Of a stretch of 64,000 nucleotides of DNA, positions 35,809-47,498 are shown piece by piece. The DNA comes from DASQZT01 sp963728965. Lineage in GTDB: Bacteria; Acidobacteriota; Terriglobia; Bryobacterales; Bryobacteraceae. Numbering within the stretch: the first letter of the stretch is position 1; each line of letters opens with the position of its first letter. The notes beneath the pieces were generated by a model. That model ran no database searches and was not told the origin of the DNA. It worked only from the letters and a program-made list of their open reading frames with translations. Location: NCBI GenBank assembly GCA_963728965.1, contig CAVSMH010000006.1, positions 1,984,001 through 2,048,000 on the forward strand. The letters run 5' to 3'. The translations under genes were made by a program, and so were the position numbers.

Positions 35809-37242
35809 CTACTTCACATAGAGATTCACCCCGCTCGCGCTCTCCCCCGTCCCGATCCGCAGTACGATGGGAACCTTGCCCGACGGCGTGCCGGCAGCAA
35901 GCCGTGCATTGATCTGCATCAGACCGACGAAACCGGGGGCCGCGCCGGCGTAGTCGATTCCAGCTTCCACCCCGCCAACCGTGAGCGTCACCGGCAGGAT
36001 CGGGCGCGCCAGCGGCTCGTTCCGCGGGCGCCCATTCGCGCTCTCGGGATTGGTAAGCCCTTCTCCGGTCGCCCACAACACGAACGGCTCGCCTATCGGC
36101 ACCGGCCGCTCGGCCGACGACAACTCGCTGCCGACCAGCGCGATCACTTCGTCACTCCGAGGCTCCGGATAGATGAACAGGCCGGGAGCGCTCGAAGCCA
36201 CCGGAACGGTGAGGGTGTTCGACGCCTGGTCCTGGTAGATCACCTGAATCGTGGCCCGGCTTTGGGCCTGGTACGGCACTTGGGCATTGATCTGCGTCTT
36301 ACCGGCGTAAAACAATGGTGCCGCGGATCCGTTGATCAACACTCGCGCATCCGCCAGGGCGTTGGTGAGCTGTCCGCCCGACAACTGCGCGCCCACGCCC
36401 GCATCGGGCCCGAGATTCGTCCCGAAGATCGCGATAATCTCTCCCGGCGCAACGGCGTCGGAAAGGAAACTGGCGCCGTTGAGCACGGAGGTGATCTGCG
36501 GGGGACCCTCGGCATCCTTGCTGCATTGCAGAAGCTGCAGGTAGGGCAGGGCGCTGGGCGCCGAAGAAGTGGTTCCCGCGACCGAGTACGTACCGCTGGC
36601 CGCGTACCCCTGCCCGCTGCCGCCCGCCGCCAGAATGGCCTGAGACGGTAGGGTGAGCTTCGCCGAGAACGTGTGGGTGTGCTGCCGTTCTTCGCGAGGC
36701 TGTAGAGGCGGGCCGCCGAACGTTCCGCTGGTGCGCGATCCGCCCACCGGAAAACGGCCGTGCGCCGCCGTCACCTCGCTCCACCCCGCCGGGCATCGCA
36801 GGCCCTCATAGAAAATCGTGGCTCCGCGCGGAATCGGAGCCGGCTCCGGCGCGGCGGTTTTCTGACACGCGAGCATCTGAACGTAGGGAAGGTTGCCGCC
36901 TTCGCTGAGGCCAAATCCCAGAGTGTGTTTACCTCCCTCCGCAAGACTTCCGTTACAGCAGCCGGCAATCGCCAGGTATCCGACATCTCCCAGGTTCAGC
37001 GTCGTGGTCAGCGTATGGCGATGCAGGGGAAGACTGCCGCTGGGGAGCGGGGTTCCGACGGCAGCCAGGACGCCGCCTTCGGGCGCAACCGGAACGATGG
37101 CGCGTCCGCTGGCCGGCTCGTAGGGAGTCCAGCCCGCGGGACACGATGTGGCATTGAAGTACGACACCGTGAGTGCCGGAAAAGGATCCTGGCCGAACAA
37201 AACGGCAGGCAACAGCAGGAGAGTGGCGCGATGGAATCTCAT
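35809..37242 (-). CDS. Secreted protein with two tail-collar-like modules and a TIGR03437 domain
   Basis: The frame is open further upstream, but the ATG at 37242 overlaps the previous stop (ATGA) and begins a signal peptide (MRFHRATLLLLPAVLFGQD), giving 477 residues. Two modules of ~90 residues follow, each starting CPAGW...GR (residues ~30 and ~135), with a GG step, an H[R/T]HT motif and an end PY[V/L]Q[M/L]L.C. This resembles the phage tail-collar domain (CP.GW...GRF..G...HTH). Residues ~235-477 are the TIGR03437 domain (NGASFLSDAVAPGEIIAIFG ... LMQINARL). Its partner gene upstream has one more module. A receptor-binding or surface role is inferred. Confidence 0.82.
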   Translation of the reverse strand: MRFHRATLLLLPAVLFGQDPFPALTVSYFNATSCPAGWTPYEPASGRAIVPVAPEGGVLAAVGTPLPSGSLPLHRHTLTTTLNLGDVGYLAIAGCCNGSLAEGGKHTLGFGLSEGGNLPYVQMLACQKTAAPEPAPIPRGATIFYEGLRCPAGWSEVTAAHGRFPVGGSRTSGTFGGPPLQPREERQHTHTFSAKLTLPSQAILAAGGSGQGYAASGTYSVAGTTSSAPSALPYLQLLQCSKDAEGPPQITSVLNGASFLSDAVAPGEIIAIFGTNLGPDAGVGAQLSGGQLTNALADARVLINGSAAPLFYAGKTQINAQVPYQAQSRATIQVIYQDQASNTLTVPVASSAPGLFIYPEPRSDEVIALVGSELSSAERPVPIGEPFVLWATGEGLTNPESANGRPRNEPLARPILPVTLTVGGVEAGIDYAGAAPGFVGLMQINARLAAGTPSGKVPIVLRIGTGESASGVNLYVK

Positions 37243-37724
37243 TGCGTGCCTCCCAGCGGCACCCGGCACACCAGGAATTCGTAGTACGGCACGTCCCCGG
37301 TTGACGGGCCGATCGTTCCAGCATTGGAATAGCTCCCCACAGCGGCGCCATCCCGGTTGCTGCCGCCGTTGGCGGCTGCGATCTGCTTGGGGGTGAGCTT
37401 GATGCTGATCTGAAAATCGTGAGCGTGCGACGGAGGGGTCCGCGGCACCATGGGGGTGCCCACGGTCACTCCGACGTCCCCGCCTTTGGTCACGCCGACA
37501 ATCATGCGGCCCTGCGCCGCGGTCTCCAGTTCCCAGCCATCGGGACACTGCTGGCGTCCTACGAAAAAGCTCACCATGCGCGGCGGAAGGGCCGCGCTCT
37601 TCGGGACGGACGCCGCCGGCGTTCCCGCCGCCTTCGCTCCGTCCGCACCCCGGATGGTGCTTACACTCGCAAACAATACACCCGCGAGGACCAGGGGCCC
37701 TCCGAAGCGGGTTCGGCTTTTCAT
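37239..37724 (-). CDS. Secreted single tail-collar-like domain protein
   Basis: The ATG at 37724 has GAGGAGGAG upstream and starts a signal peptide (KSRTRFGGPLVLAGVLFASV ... GADG), giving 161 residues. After an Ala/Pro linker comes one collar-like module: FVGRQQCPDGWELETAAQGR, MIVGVTKGGDVGVTVGT, PPSHAHDF, and an end VPYYEFLVC. This is the same module as the two copies in the downstream gene, overlapping it by 4 bp. Phage tail-collar domains trimerise and bind receptors, but no phage genes are nearby. It lies 152 bp downstream of the ECF sigma gene on the same strand. Confidence 0.8.
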   Translation of the reverse strand: MKSRTRFGGPLVLAGVLFASVSTIRGADGAKAAGTPAASVPKSAALPPRMVSFFVGRQQCPDGWELETAAQGRMIVGVTKGGDVGVTVGTPMVPRTPPSHAHDFQISIKLTPKQIAAANGGSNRDGAAVGSYSNAGTIGPSTGDVPYYEFLVCRVPLGGTQ

Positions 37725-37876
37725 TCGATTTCTCCTCCTCTGCGGGTGACCGCCGGCCGCCCCTTGCACCGGCTTCACCCTCTACAGGTACAATCGACAT
37801 CGCGAACCGGACACCCTCATCCAAGAGGTCCCGGCGATGTTCGAATTTCTGCAAAGTCTTCGTGTAGGAGAATCCG

Positions 37877-38434
37877 TCAGACCTTCAAGGCTTGCCGCAA
37901 CCAAGCCTTCGCCATGCGCAGCTCGCGATGCACGGTGGCTTCCGAGATTCCGGCTTCCTCAGCGATCTCTTCGTACGACAGCCCGCCGAAGTAGTGCAAC
38001 TCCACCAGCAGGGCCTTGCGCGCGTCCTGGTGTTCCAGGCGGCCGAGCGCTTCTTCGATCTCGAGGAGCGTTTCGTCGGGAGCGCTGATCGCCAGCCCTT
38101 CGTCGAGCGTGACCTTGGCGCGGCCGCCGCCCCGCTTTTCCCGCGCTGCCGCCCGTACCGAATCCACCAGGATCATGCGCATGGCGCGCGCCGCCACGGC
38201 ATAGAAGTGAACCCGGTCCTTCCACTCGACCTCGGCGCCCAGCAGTTTGATATAGGCTTCGTGAATCAACGCCGTGGTGCAGAGCGTCTGGTCGCGCGGG
38301 CTGCCGCGCAGTTGGCGATGCGCCAGGCGGCGCATCTCCGCGTAAATCACCGGAGCTAGGAGTTCCCGGGCCTCGCTGCTGCCGTGGCCCGCTGCCACCA
38401 GCAGCTTTGTGAACTGTTGCTGTTCCGATGTCAT
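37877..38434 (-). CDS. ECF-type RNA polymerase sigma factor
   Basis: The 185-residue protein is of the ECF-like subfamily common in Acidobacteriota and Planctomycetes. Region 2 shows YAEMRRLAHRQLRG ... CTTALIHEAYIKLLG and AVAARAMRMILVDSVRAAA. Region 4 shows DARKALLVELHYFGGLSYEEIAEEAGISEATVHRELRMAKAWL, the DNA-binding helix-turn-helix. No anti-sigma factor is adjacent. Instead a Ser/Thr kinase lies divergently 52 bp away, and such sigma factors are often partnered with kinases. The collar-protein genes downstream on the same strand are possible co-transcribed or target genes. Confidence 0.93.
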   Translation of the reverse strand: MTSEQQQFTKLLVAAGHGSSEARELLAPVIYAEMRRLAHRQLRGSPRDQTLCTTALIHEAYIKLLGAEVEWKDRVHFYAVAARAMRMILVDSVRAAAREKRGGGRAKVTLDEGLAISAPDETLLEIEEALGRLEHQDARKALLVELHYFGGLSYEEIAEEAGISEATVHRELRMAKAWLRQALKV

Positions 38435-38486
38435 CTCGTCTACACTTCATGATGCGGTAAAATCCAGAAGCAGCGGAGGGGGGTAA

Positions 38487-41390
38487 GTGGATGCGACCCG
38501 CTGGCGGCGGCTGCAACAACTATACGAGGGCGCGGTGGAGCAGCCTCCCGAACACCGGATGGAGTGGCTGGCCGAGGCCTCGGCCGGCGATAGCGAACTC
38601 TTCCGGCAAGCCGAATCGCTGATCCAGCACGACGAAAAATCGACCGGAATTGGCCGCGCGATTTGCGAGGCGGCCGCTGGTTTTGCCGTCATCCGCGAGC
38701 CCGCTCCAAGCGATCGCATCGGCCCCTATCGCATTCTCCGGCTGCTCGGCAGGGGCGGCATGGGCGCCGTGTTTCTGGCCGAGCGGGACGACGATCAGTT
38801 CCGCCAGACGGTCGCCATCAAGCTGGTTCGCGCCAACATCCTGAGCCCGGATACGCTGGCGCGATTCAAAGCCGAGCGTCAGATCCTGGCGAGTCTGGAT
38901 CACCCCAACATCGCGCACCTGCTCGACGGGGGGGCCGCGCCGAACGGCATGCCGTACGTGGTGATCGAGTATATCGACGGCGAACCCATCACCGAATATT
39001 GCCGCAAACGCCATCTCCCGATTCGCGATCGCATCCACCTGTTTCGGAAAATCTGTTCGGCGGTTCACTACTCGCACCAGAATCTGATCGTTCATCGCGA
39101 CCTGAAGCCCGGGAATATCCTGGTGACCAGGGACGGCGAGCCGAAACTGCTGGATTTCGGTATTGCCAAGCTGCTCGACCCGGCCGTGCCGGCGGCCACC
39201 GAAACCCGCGCGCGGTTGATGACCCCGGAATACGGCAGTCCCGAGCAGGTTCGCGGAGAGCCCGTCACCACCGCCTCCGACATTTACGCGCTCGGTGTGG
39301 TGTTGTTCGAATTGTTGACCGGCGAGCGGCCCTACGACGTGCCGTCCACCAGTCCCCTTGCCGTCGAGCAAGCCATTTGCATGATGGAGCCGCGGCGGCC
39401 ATCCACCCTCGATCGCGAAGTGCGCGGCGACCTCGAAACCATTCTCCTGATGGCGCTGCGCAAGGAGCCCGCCCGCCGCTACGCCTCGGCGGACCGGTTC
39501 TCCGAGGATTTGGGGCGCTATCTCACCGGCTACCCGGTGCAGGCCCGTCCCGACCGCTGGTCGTATCGCACCGCGCGCTTTCTGCGGCGGAACCGCGCCG
39601 GTACGGCCGCAGCCCTCGCGTTCGCCCTGGTTCTCATGGCGGCCGTCCTGACCGTCTCGAGGCAGGCGCGCCGAACCGCCGGTGAGCGCGACAAGGCCGT
39701 GGTGGCGCGGGCCCAGGCCGAAGAGGCGCGCGTGCAGGCGGAGAAGGCGCGCCGCGAGGAGCAGCGCCAGCGCGAACAGGCGCAGTCCAGCCAATCGCGT
39801 GCCGAAGCCGCCGAACGGAGGGCCCGGCAGTTGACGGCGCGTGCCGTGGACGAGGCCGAAACCGCGCGCCAGATCTCCCGCTTTCTGACCGAGGTCTTTC
39901 AGGGGTCCAACCCCTTCGACCGTTCTACCCGGCCCAGCTCGATCCGGGATCTCGTCGATCGGGGCGCGCGCCGCCTGAAGACCGAACTCCGCGGCCAGCC
40001 CGCGGTTCGTGCGTCGCTCCAGGACATCATCGGCCGGGTTTACGGCACGGTGGGCGAACTGGACCGGGCCGAGGAGCTGATCCGCGAGGCGCTGGCCACT
40101 CGCCGTTCGCTGTTTGGCGCCGACCACCCCGATGTCGCCTCCAGCGAGTACAGCCTGTCGTGGATTCTGAGCCGGCGTTCCGATCTGCCAAGCGCCGAAA
40201 CGGCCGCGCGCGAATCGGTGCGCATCCGGCGCCGGGGCCAATCGCGCGGCGAACTCGCCGAGGCCCTCGAGAATCTCTGCGGGATTCTGCAAAGAAAGGG
40301 CGATTATCCGGCCGCCGAGAAAGCGGCCCGCGAGGCACTCTCCATTCGTCAAAGCCTGTTTGGCGACAACGATCCAAAAACCGCCGAGTCGTACTCCGCC
40401 CTGGGCGGGCTGTTGCGCCTCCGCGGCAATTTCCCCGCCGCGCAAGAGTATTTGCGGCGCGCCTACGAGATCTTCGGCCAAGCCTTCGGTGCCGATCATC
40501 CCCTGGTTGCCAACCGCGCCAACGACCTCGCTACCGTGCTGTTCCAGGTGGGACGCTACGCGGAGGCGGAGGCGCTGTTCCGTCAGGCGCTGGCCATCTA
40601 CCGCGCGAACCTGGGCGAACAGGACATGCTGGTGGCCAATGCCCTGAACAACCTCGCCACCGTCCTGGTGCAGAAGCGCGATTTCGATGAAGCCGAGTCG
40701 CTGTTCCGCAGTGCCCTGGCGCTGAATCGCAAGCTGGTGGGGGAGTTCCATCGCCAGACCGCGGACACGCTCAACAATCTCGGGCGCGTGCTCATCGCCA
40801 AACGCGAGTTCGACGCGGCGGAGTCGGTGATGCGCGAGGCCATCGAGGTGCGGCGCAGAGTGCAGGGCAGCGATCATCCCCTGGTGGCGGTGGCGCTCGA
40901 CGGGCTGGGCCTGGTGTACCGCGAACAGGGGAAGTTCGAGGCAGCCGGAAAGCTGCACGCCGAATCGCTCGCCATTCGCCGCAAAAAGTTGCGTCCGGAC
41001 CACCCGGCCATCGCCGTTCCCCTGCTCGGGCTGGCGCAAGTCGATCTCCATTTCAAGCGCGCCGCGCAGGCCGAGCCCCTGCTGCGCGAAGCGCTCGCGC
41101 TGCGCCGCAAAGCGCTGCCCGCCGGCCACTGGGAGATCGCCGAGATCGCCTCCGTGCTGGGCGGATGTCTGACCCTGCTCGGGCGCTACGACGAAGCGGA
41201 ATCGCTGTTGCTCGAGAGCTATCCCATCCTGCGGAAGGAGCAGGGCCAGGATTCGCGCATCGTCCGCGAAACAAACGACCGGATCTTGGCGCTCTACACG
41301 GCGTCGAACCAGCCTTCCAAAGCGCAGGCCTTCGCGCGGGTTCACGCGACGGCGCTCGCTACCGGGTCTGTCCGAAAGCCGGACTGGTAG
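38487..41390 (+). CDS. Transmembrane Ser/Thr protein kinase with C-terminal TPRs
   Basis: The 967-residue protein starts at a GTG with GGAGGGGGG upstream. The kinase domain (~80-345) has the G-loop LGRGGMGAVFLAE near residue 87, VAIKLV lysine near 109, catalytic HRDLKPGN near 202, LDFGIAK near 224, and YGSPEQ. A transmembrane helix (AGTAAALAFALVLMAAVLTV, ~371-391) is followed by a Glu/Arg/Ala-rich coiled coil (~395-460). Ten or so 42-residue TPRs of the kinesin-light-chain type (A.....GDHPLVA..L..LA..) run from ~490 to 950. The topology suggests a cytoplasmic kinase with an outward TPR sensor. It is divergent from an ECF sigma gene and may phosphorylate it. Confidence 0.94.
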   Translation: MDATRWRRLQQLYEGAVEQPPEHRMEWLAEASAGDSELFRQAESLIQHDEKSTGIGRAICEAAAGFAVIREPAPSDRIGPYRILRLLGRGGMGAVFLAERDDDQFRQTVAIKLVRANILSPDTLARFKAERQILASLDHPNIAHLLDGGAAPNGMPYVVIEYIDGEPITEYCRKRHLPIRDRIHLFRKICSAVHYSHQNLIVHRDLKPGNILVTRDGEPKLLDFGIAKLLDPAVPAATETRARLMTPEYGSPEQVRGEPVTTASDIYALGVVLFELLTGERPYDVPSTSPLAVEQAICMMEPRRPSTLDREVRGDLETILLMALRKEPARRYASADRFSEDLGRYLTGYPVQARPDRWSYRTARFLRRNRAGTAAALAFALVLMAAVLTVSRQARRTAGERDKAVVARAQAEEARVQAEKARREEQRQREQAQSSQSRAEAAERRARQLTARAVDEAETARQISRFLTEVFQGSNPFDRSTRPSSIRDLVDRGARRLKTELRGQPAVRASLQDIIGRVYGTVGELDRAEELIREALATRRSLFGADHPDVASSEYSLSWILSRRSDLPSAETAARESVRIRRRGQSRGELAEALENLCGILQRKGDYPAAEKAAREALSIRQSLFGDNDPKTAESYSALGGLLRLRGNFPAAQEYLRRAYEIFGQAFGADHPLVANRANDLATVLFQVGRYAEAEALFRQALAIYRANLGEQDMLVANALNNLATVLVQKRDFDEAESLFRSALALNRKLVGEFHRQTADTLNNLGRVLIAKREFDAAESVMREAIEVRRRVQGSDHPLVAVALDGLGLVYREQGKFEAAGKLHAESLAIRRKKLRPDHPAIAVPLLGLAQVDLHFKRAAQAEPLLREALALRRKALPAGHWEIAEIASVLGGCLTLLGRYDEAESLLLESYPILRKEQGQDSRIVRETNDRILALYTASNQPSKAQAFARVHATALATGSVRKPDW

Positions 41391-41480
41391 GTTTTCAGTC
41401 GCCTTCATCGACCGCGGGCGCGGCGTTTGGGCCCAAGAGCCGCTGCGTCTTTTGCTCTTCCCCCGCCGCCCCAAACACGC

Positions 41481-41486
41481 TACAAT
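41481..41486 (+). promoter_or_regulatory. -10 element upstream of rimP
   Basis: TACAAT differs from the consensus -10 at one position. No good -35 lies 16-18 bp upstream (TTGCTC is 23 bp away). A start near 41492 would give a leader of ~70 nt containing the hairpin at 41508-41532. Confidence 0.35.
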
Positions 41487-41507
41487 AGCCATGAAGGGTC
41501 GACTGGC

Positions 41508-41532
41508 AAAGTGGGCGAAAGCCCACTTTTTT
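41508..41532 (+). terminator. Terminator/attenuator hairpin in the rimP leader
   Basis: AAAGTGGGC (41508-41516), loop GAAA, GCCCACTTT (41521-41529), then Ts to 41532: a perfect 9-bp stem with a stable GNRA-type tetraloop and T-run. It lies 32 bp before the rimP ATG and 117 bp after the kinase stop. It could end the kinase transcript or, given the -10 at 41481, act as an attenuator for the nusA operon. Hairpins at this place are common upstream of rimP in other bacteria. Confidence 0.75.
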
Positions 41533-41563
41533 GTTGGTTTTCACACAATCGACAACAACAACG

Positions 41564-42028
41564 ATGCAGCAAGCGGTGGCATCCAGAATTGAAGAAATCG
41601 CGCAACGCGTGGCGCAGTCCGAAGGGATTGAAGTCGTCGAGGTGGAGGTGAAGGGCGGCGGTGCCCATCGCCTGGTGCGTATCTCCATCGATAAGCCTGA
41701 CGGAGTCACCCACGGAGATTGTGAACTGGTTTCGCACCAGGTAGGAACGATTCTCGACGTCGAGGATGTCGTCCCTGGCGGCCGATACACTCTCGAAGTC
41801 AGCTCTCCCGGACTCGAGCGCAAGCTGCTCAAACCCGGAGACTACCAGCGCTTTCAAGGAAAGAAAGCCGTGGTCACACTGCGCGACGCCATCGAAGGAC
41901 GCCGGAACTGGGAGGGGACCCTGGCTGGCTTTGAAAACGGCGCCGTCTCACTCGAAACCCAACCGGGGAAAATCATGATCGTCCCATTCGACCAGGTGCA
42001 GAAAGCGCACCTGAAGTTCGACTGGTAA
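41564..42028 (+). CDS. rimP: Ribosome maturation factor RimP
   Basis: RimP assists 30S subunit assembly. The 154-residue length is typical. Family signatures are EGIEVVEVEVKGGGAHRLVRISIDKPDGVTHGDCELVS near residues 20-57 and YTLEVSSPGLERKL near 74-88. I chose the ATG at 41564, beginning MQQAVASRIEEIAQRV; a TTG at 41531 would start inside the hairpin's T-run. First gene of rimP-nusA-infB-DUF503-rbfA. Confidence 0.95.
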   Translation: MQQAVASRIEEIAQRVAQSEGIEVVEVEVKGGGAHRLVRISIDKPDGVTHGDCELVSHQVGTILDVEDVVPGGRYTLEVSSPGLERKLLKPGDYQRFQGKKAVVTLRDAIEGRRNWEGTLAGFENGAVSLETQPGKIMIVPFDQVQKAHLKFDW

Positions 42029-42080
42029 CCTGCCGGGAGACAATCAAAACCAAAACACTCAGCGAGAACGAGGGCACACT

Positions 42081-43691
42081 TTGGAAACGATCTTTCAGTC
42101 TATCGAGATTCTGAGCAAGGAAAAGGGCATCGATCCGCAAATCGTCCTGGACGCCGTGAAGGATGCCATGCTGATCGCGGCGCGAAAGCACTACCGCACC
42201 AATGAGGACTACGTCGCCGATATGGACCCGAAGACCGGCGCCATTCAGCTCTACGCCGTCAAGAAAGTGGTCGATGCCGTCGCCGACCCGGCTCATGAAA
42301 TGACCCTCGCCGAAGCGCGGCGCGTCACCTCCGACGCCGAAGTGGGCGGCGACGTCCGCATCCCCAAGAACACCGACGCGCTGGGACGAATCAGCGCGCA
42401 GACGGCCAAGCAGGTCATCTTTCAGAAGGTCCGCGAAGCGGAACGCGAAACCGTCTACAACGAATACTCCGGCCGTACCGGCGAGCTGGTCAACTGCACT
42501 ATCAAACGTGTAGAAGGTCCCGACTATATGTTGGATCTAGGCAAAACCGAGGCCAAGCTGCCCAAGAAGGAACAATCGCGCCTGGAAAGCTACAGCGTCG
42601 GCGACCGCGTGCGCTGCGTCATCCGTCTGGTCGACAAGTCCAGCAAGGGTCCCGGCGTGCTGGTGTCGCGTGCCGCGCCGGAATTGGTCATGCGACTGTT
42701 CGAGCAGGAAGTGCCGGAGATCTATGATGGCACCGTGGCCATTCGCGGCTGCGCGCGCGAGGCCGGCGAACGCACCAAGATCGCCGTGCAGAGCCGCGAC
42801 CGCGACGTCGACAGCGTGGGCGCCTGCGTAGGCATGAAGGGCATGCGGGTGCAGTCCATCATCCGCGAGCTGCGCGGCGAAAAAATCGATATCATCGAAT
42901 ACTCCGACGACTCGGTGGTGTTCGCCACCCACGCCCTCAGCCCCGCCAAGGTCAGCCGCATTACCGTGCTCGACCCCATCGAGAAGCATATGGAAGTGAT
43001 CGTAGACGATTCGCAGCTCTCGCTGGCCATCGGCAAGAAAGGGCAGAACGTCCGCCTGGCGGCAAAACTGCTTGGCTGGAAGATCGATATCAAGAGCGAG
43101 GAAGAGAAGCGCCAGGAAGTGGAGTCGGCCATGGCCGCCCTGGTGGCGCCCGGGGCGCCCGTCTCGGTGCTCATCGATTACGGCCTGCCCGAGAAGACGG
43201 TAGAGCGATTGCTCGAATCCGGGGTGGGCACGATCGAAAAGCTGGGCGGGATGACGCCCGAACAGCTGGCAGACATTCAGGGCATCGGACCCACCACCAT
43301 CGAGCGCATTCAGGAGACGGTGAACGCGTATTACAGTCAGTTTGAGGATACAGCGGCTGGACCCATAGAAGAGGCTGAGCTCGGCGAGGCCGAAGCTCCC
43401 GCCGAAGAGCAATTGACGGCAGACGATGTATCGGCCGCCGCGGTCGCGCAGGCGACTGAGGTGCTCGAGGAGCCGTCGGAGCCGGCCACGGCCCCCGCCG
43501 AAGAAGGGGAGTCCGACGCCGCCGGGCTGCCGGAATCGGCCGCCGCCGATGTGGCGGAAGGTACCGGTGAACCCCTCGAAACCGAAGCAACCCCTGAGCA
43601 GTTTGGTACGATGGAAGACGCAGGCTCCCCCACTCACAATCAGTCGGAAGAAGGTACGGGGCCAGAGGGCACTACGGGCGGCGGTCGGTAG
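42081..43691 (+). CDS. nusA: Transcription termination/antitermination protein NusA
   Basis: NusA binds RNA polymerase and nascent RNA and modulates pausing, termination and antitermination. The 536-residue protein starts at a TTG (METIFQSIEIL) with GAGGG upstream. Domains in order: NusA N-terminal (1-~125), S1 (~130-200, SGRTGELVNCTIKRVEGPDY), KH1 and KH2 (~205-350; VGACVGMKGMRVQSIIREL and LAIGKKGQNVRLAAKLLGW), and a helix-hairpin-helix end (~375-420, GIGPTTIERIQE). A ~110-residue Glu/Ala/Pro-rich tail after that is longer than usual. The TTG start may lower expression or couple it to the attenuated leader. Confidence 0.96.
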   Translation: METIFQSIEILSKEKGIDPQIVLDAVKDAMLIAARKHYRTNEDYVADMDPKTGAIQLYAVKKVVDAVADPAHEMTLAEARRVTSDAEVGGDVRIPKNTDALGRISAQTAKQVIFQKVREAERETVYNEYSGRTGELVNCTIKRVEGPDYMLDLGKTEAKLPKKEQSRLESYSVGDRVRCVIRLVDKSSKGPGVLVSRAAPELVMRLFEQEVPEIYDGTVAIRGCAREAGERTKIAVQSRDRDVDSVGACVGMKGMRVQSIIRELRGEKIDIIEYSDDSVVFATHALSPAKVSRITVLDPIEKHMEVIVDDSQLSLAIGKKGQNVRLAAKLLGWKIDIKSEEEKRQEVESAMAALVAPGAPVSVLIDYGLPEKTVERLLESGVGTIEKLGGMTPEQLADIQGIGPTTIERIQETVNAYYSQFEDTAAGPIEEAELGEAEAPAEEQLTADDVSAAAVAQATEVLEEPSEPATAPAEEGESDAAGLPESAAADVAEGTGEPLETEATPEQFGTMEDAGSPTHNQSEEGTGPEGTTGGGR

Positions 43692-43727
43692 GTGCGCTCG
43701 AACAAAGAGAAGTAGATAGCTTTATCT

Positions 43728-46769
<3,042 letters not shown>

Positions 46770-46773
46770 TCGC

Positions 46774-47061
46774 ATGGCAGCAATCGGCGTTGTGACTCTC
46801 GAATTGCGGCTGGAAAACTCGCATTCGCTGAAAGAGAAACGTCATGTCGTCCAGGGCTTGAAAGAGCGGCTCCGCCATAAGTTCAATGTGGCGGTGGCCG
46901 AGATCGATTACCAGGATCTGTGGCAGCGGGCCGCGGTGGCCGCGGTGACGGTCTCGAGCGACCGCGTGCACGCCGAAAAGGTGCTGCAATCCGTGGAACA
47001 CGAGGCAGCCGCCCTGCTTGGCGCCGAACTGGCCGGCACCACGGTGGAGTGGCTGTGCTGA
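46774..47061 (+). CDS. DUF503 (YlxP-like) protein
   Basis: The 95-residue protein matches DUF503: GVVTLELRLENSHSLKEKRHV at the N-terminus, KFNVAVAEIDYQDLWQRAAVAAVTVSS in the middle and a C-terminal helix. YlxP-type proteins are regularly encoded between infB and rbfA, as here, and are thought to bind ribosomes or aid ribosome biogenesis; the exact role is open. It begins 4 bp after the infB stop. Confidence 0.9.
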   Translation: MAAIGVVTLELRLENSHSLKEKRHVVQGLKERLRHKFNVAVAEIDYQDLWQRAAVAAVTVSSDRVHAEKVLQSVEHEAAALLGAELAGTTVEWLC

Positions 47062-47129
47062 GTGGCACAACCCGCGCTACCGTTGCCGGACCGGCTGGCT
47101 GGATTTCGAGGTTTGCCCCTGCCTAACCC

Positions 47130-47498
47130 ATGGACGAGCGTCGCACATCACGGGTCTCCGAAGCGGTCCGCGAAGAACTCGCCGAAATCATCGGATTCGA
47201 AACGGCTGACCCGCGGCTGCTGGCCGTCGAAGTAGCCGAAGTGCAGGTCAGCACCGACGGCCGGCATGCCCACGTCCGGGTGGCTGTCCGCGGCAATGAA
47301 CGGGAACAGAAGCTGTCCCTGGATGCTTTGGACCACGCCCGGCATTATTTGCGTCACGAACTGGCCAGCCGTCTGAGCCTCCGGCATGTTCCCGAACTCC
47401 ATTTCGAGCAGGACCGCTACCCGGATGTCGAAAGCCGGATCGATTTCCTGTTAAAACGAGCGAAAAAATCGCGTGGCCGAACTGAAAATCAATCCTAA
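47130..47498 (+). CDS. rbfA: 30S ribosome-binding factor RbfA
   Basis: RbfA is a KH-fold assembly factor for the 30S subunit, important for 16S rRNA 5' maturation and cold growth. The 122 residues show the family pattern RTSRVSEAVREELAEII near residue 5, VEVAEVQVSTDGRHAHVRVAV near 33 and HVPELHFEQDRYPD near 87. The gap of 68 bp after DUF503 is the widest inside the operon. The 3' end overlaps the apbE start by 26 bp. Confidence 0.93.
   Translation: MDERRTSRVSEAVREELAEIIGFETADPRLLAVEVAEVQVSTDGRHAHVRVAVRGNEREQKLSLDALDHARHYLRHELASRLSLRHVPELHFEQDRYPDVESRIDFLLKRAKKSRGRTENQS

Noticed and set aside
35809..37242. Prophage remnant suggested by tail-collar-like modules
   Set aside because: Both proteins have signal peptides and one carries the TIGR03437 domain; no capsid, terminase, integrase or lysis gene is nearby.
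38520..41492. 990-codon open frame antisense to the TPR kinase
   Set aside because: It is a shadow of the GC-rich kinase/TPR gene, with no domain, signal or ribosome binding site. The sense frame has all kinase motifs.
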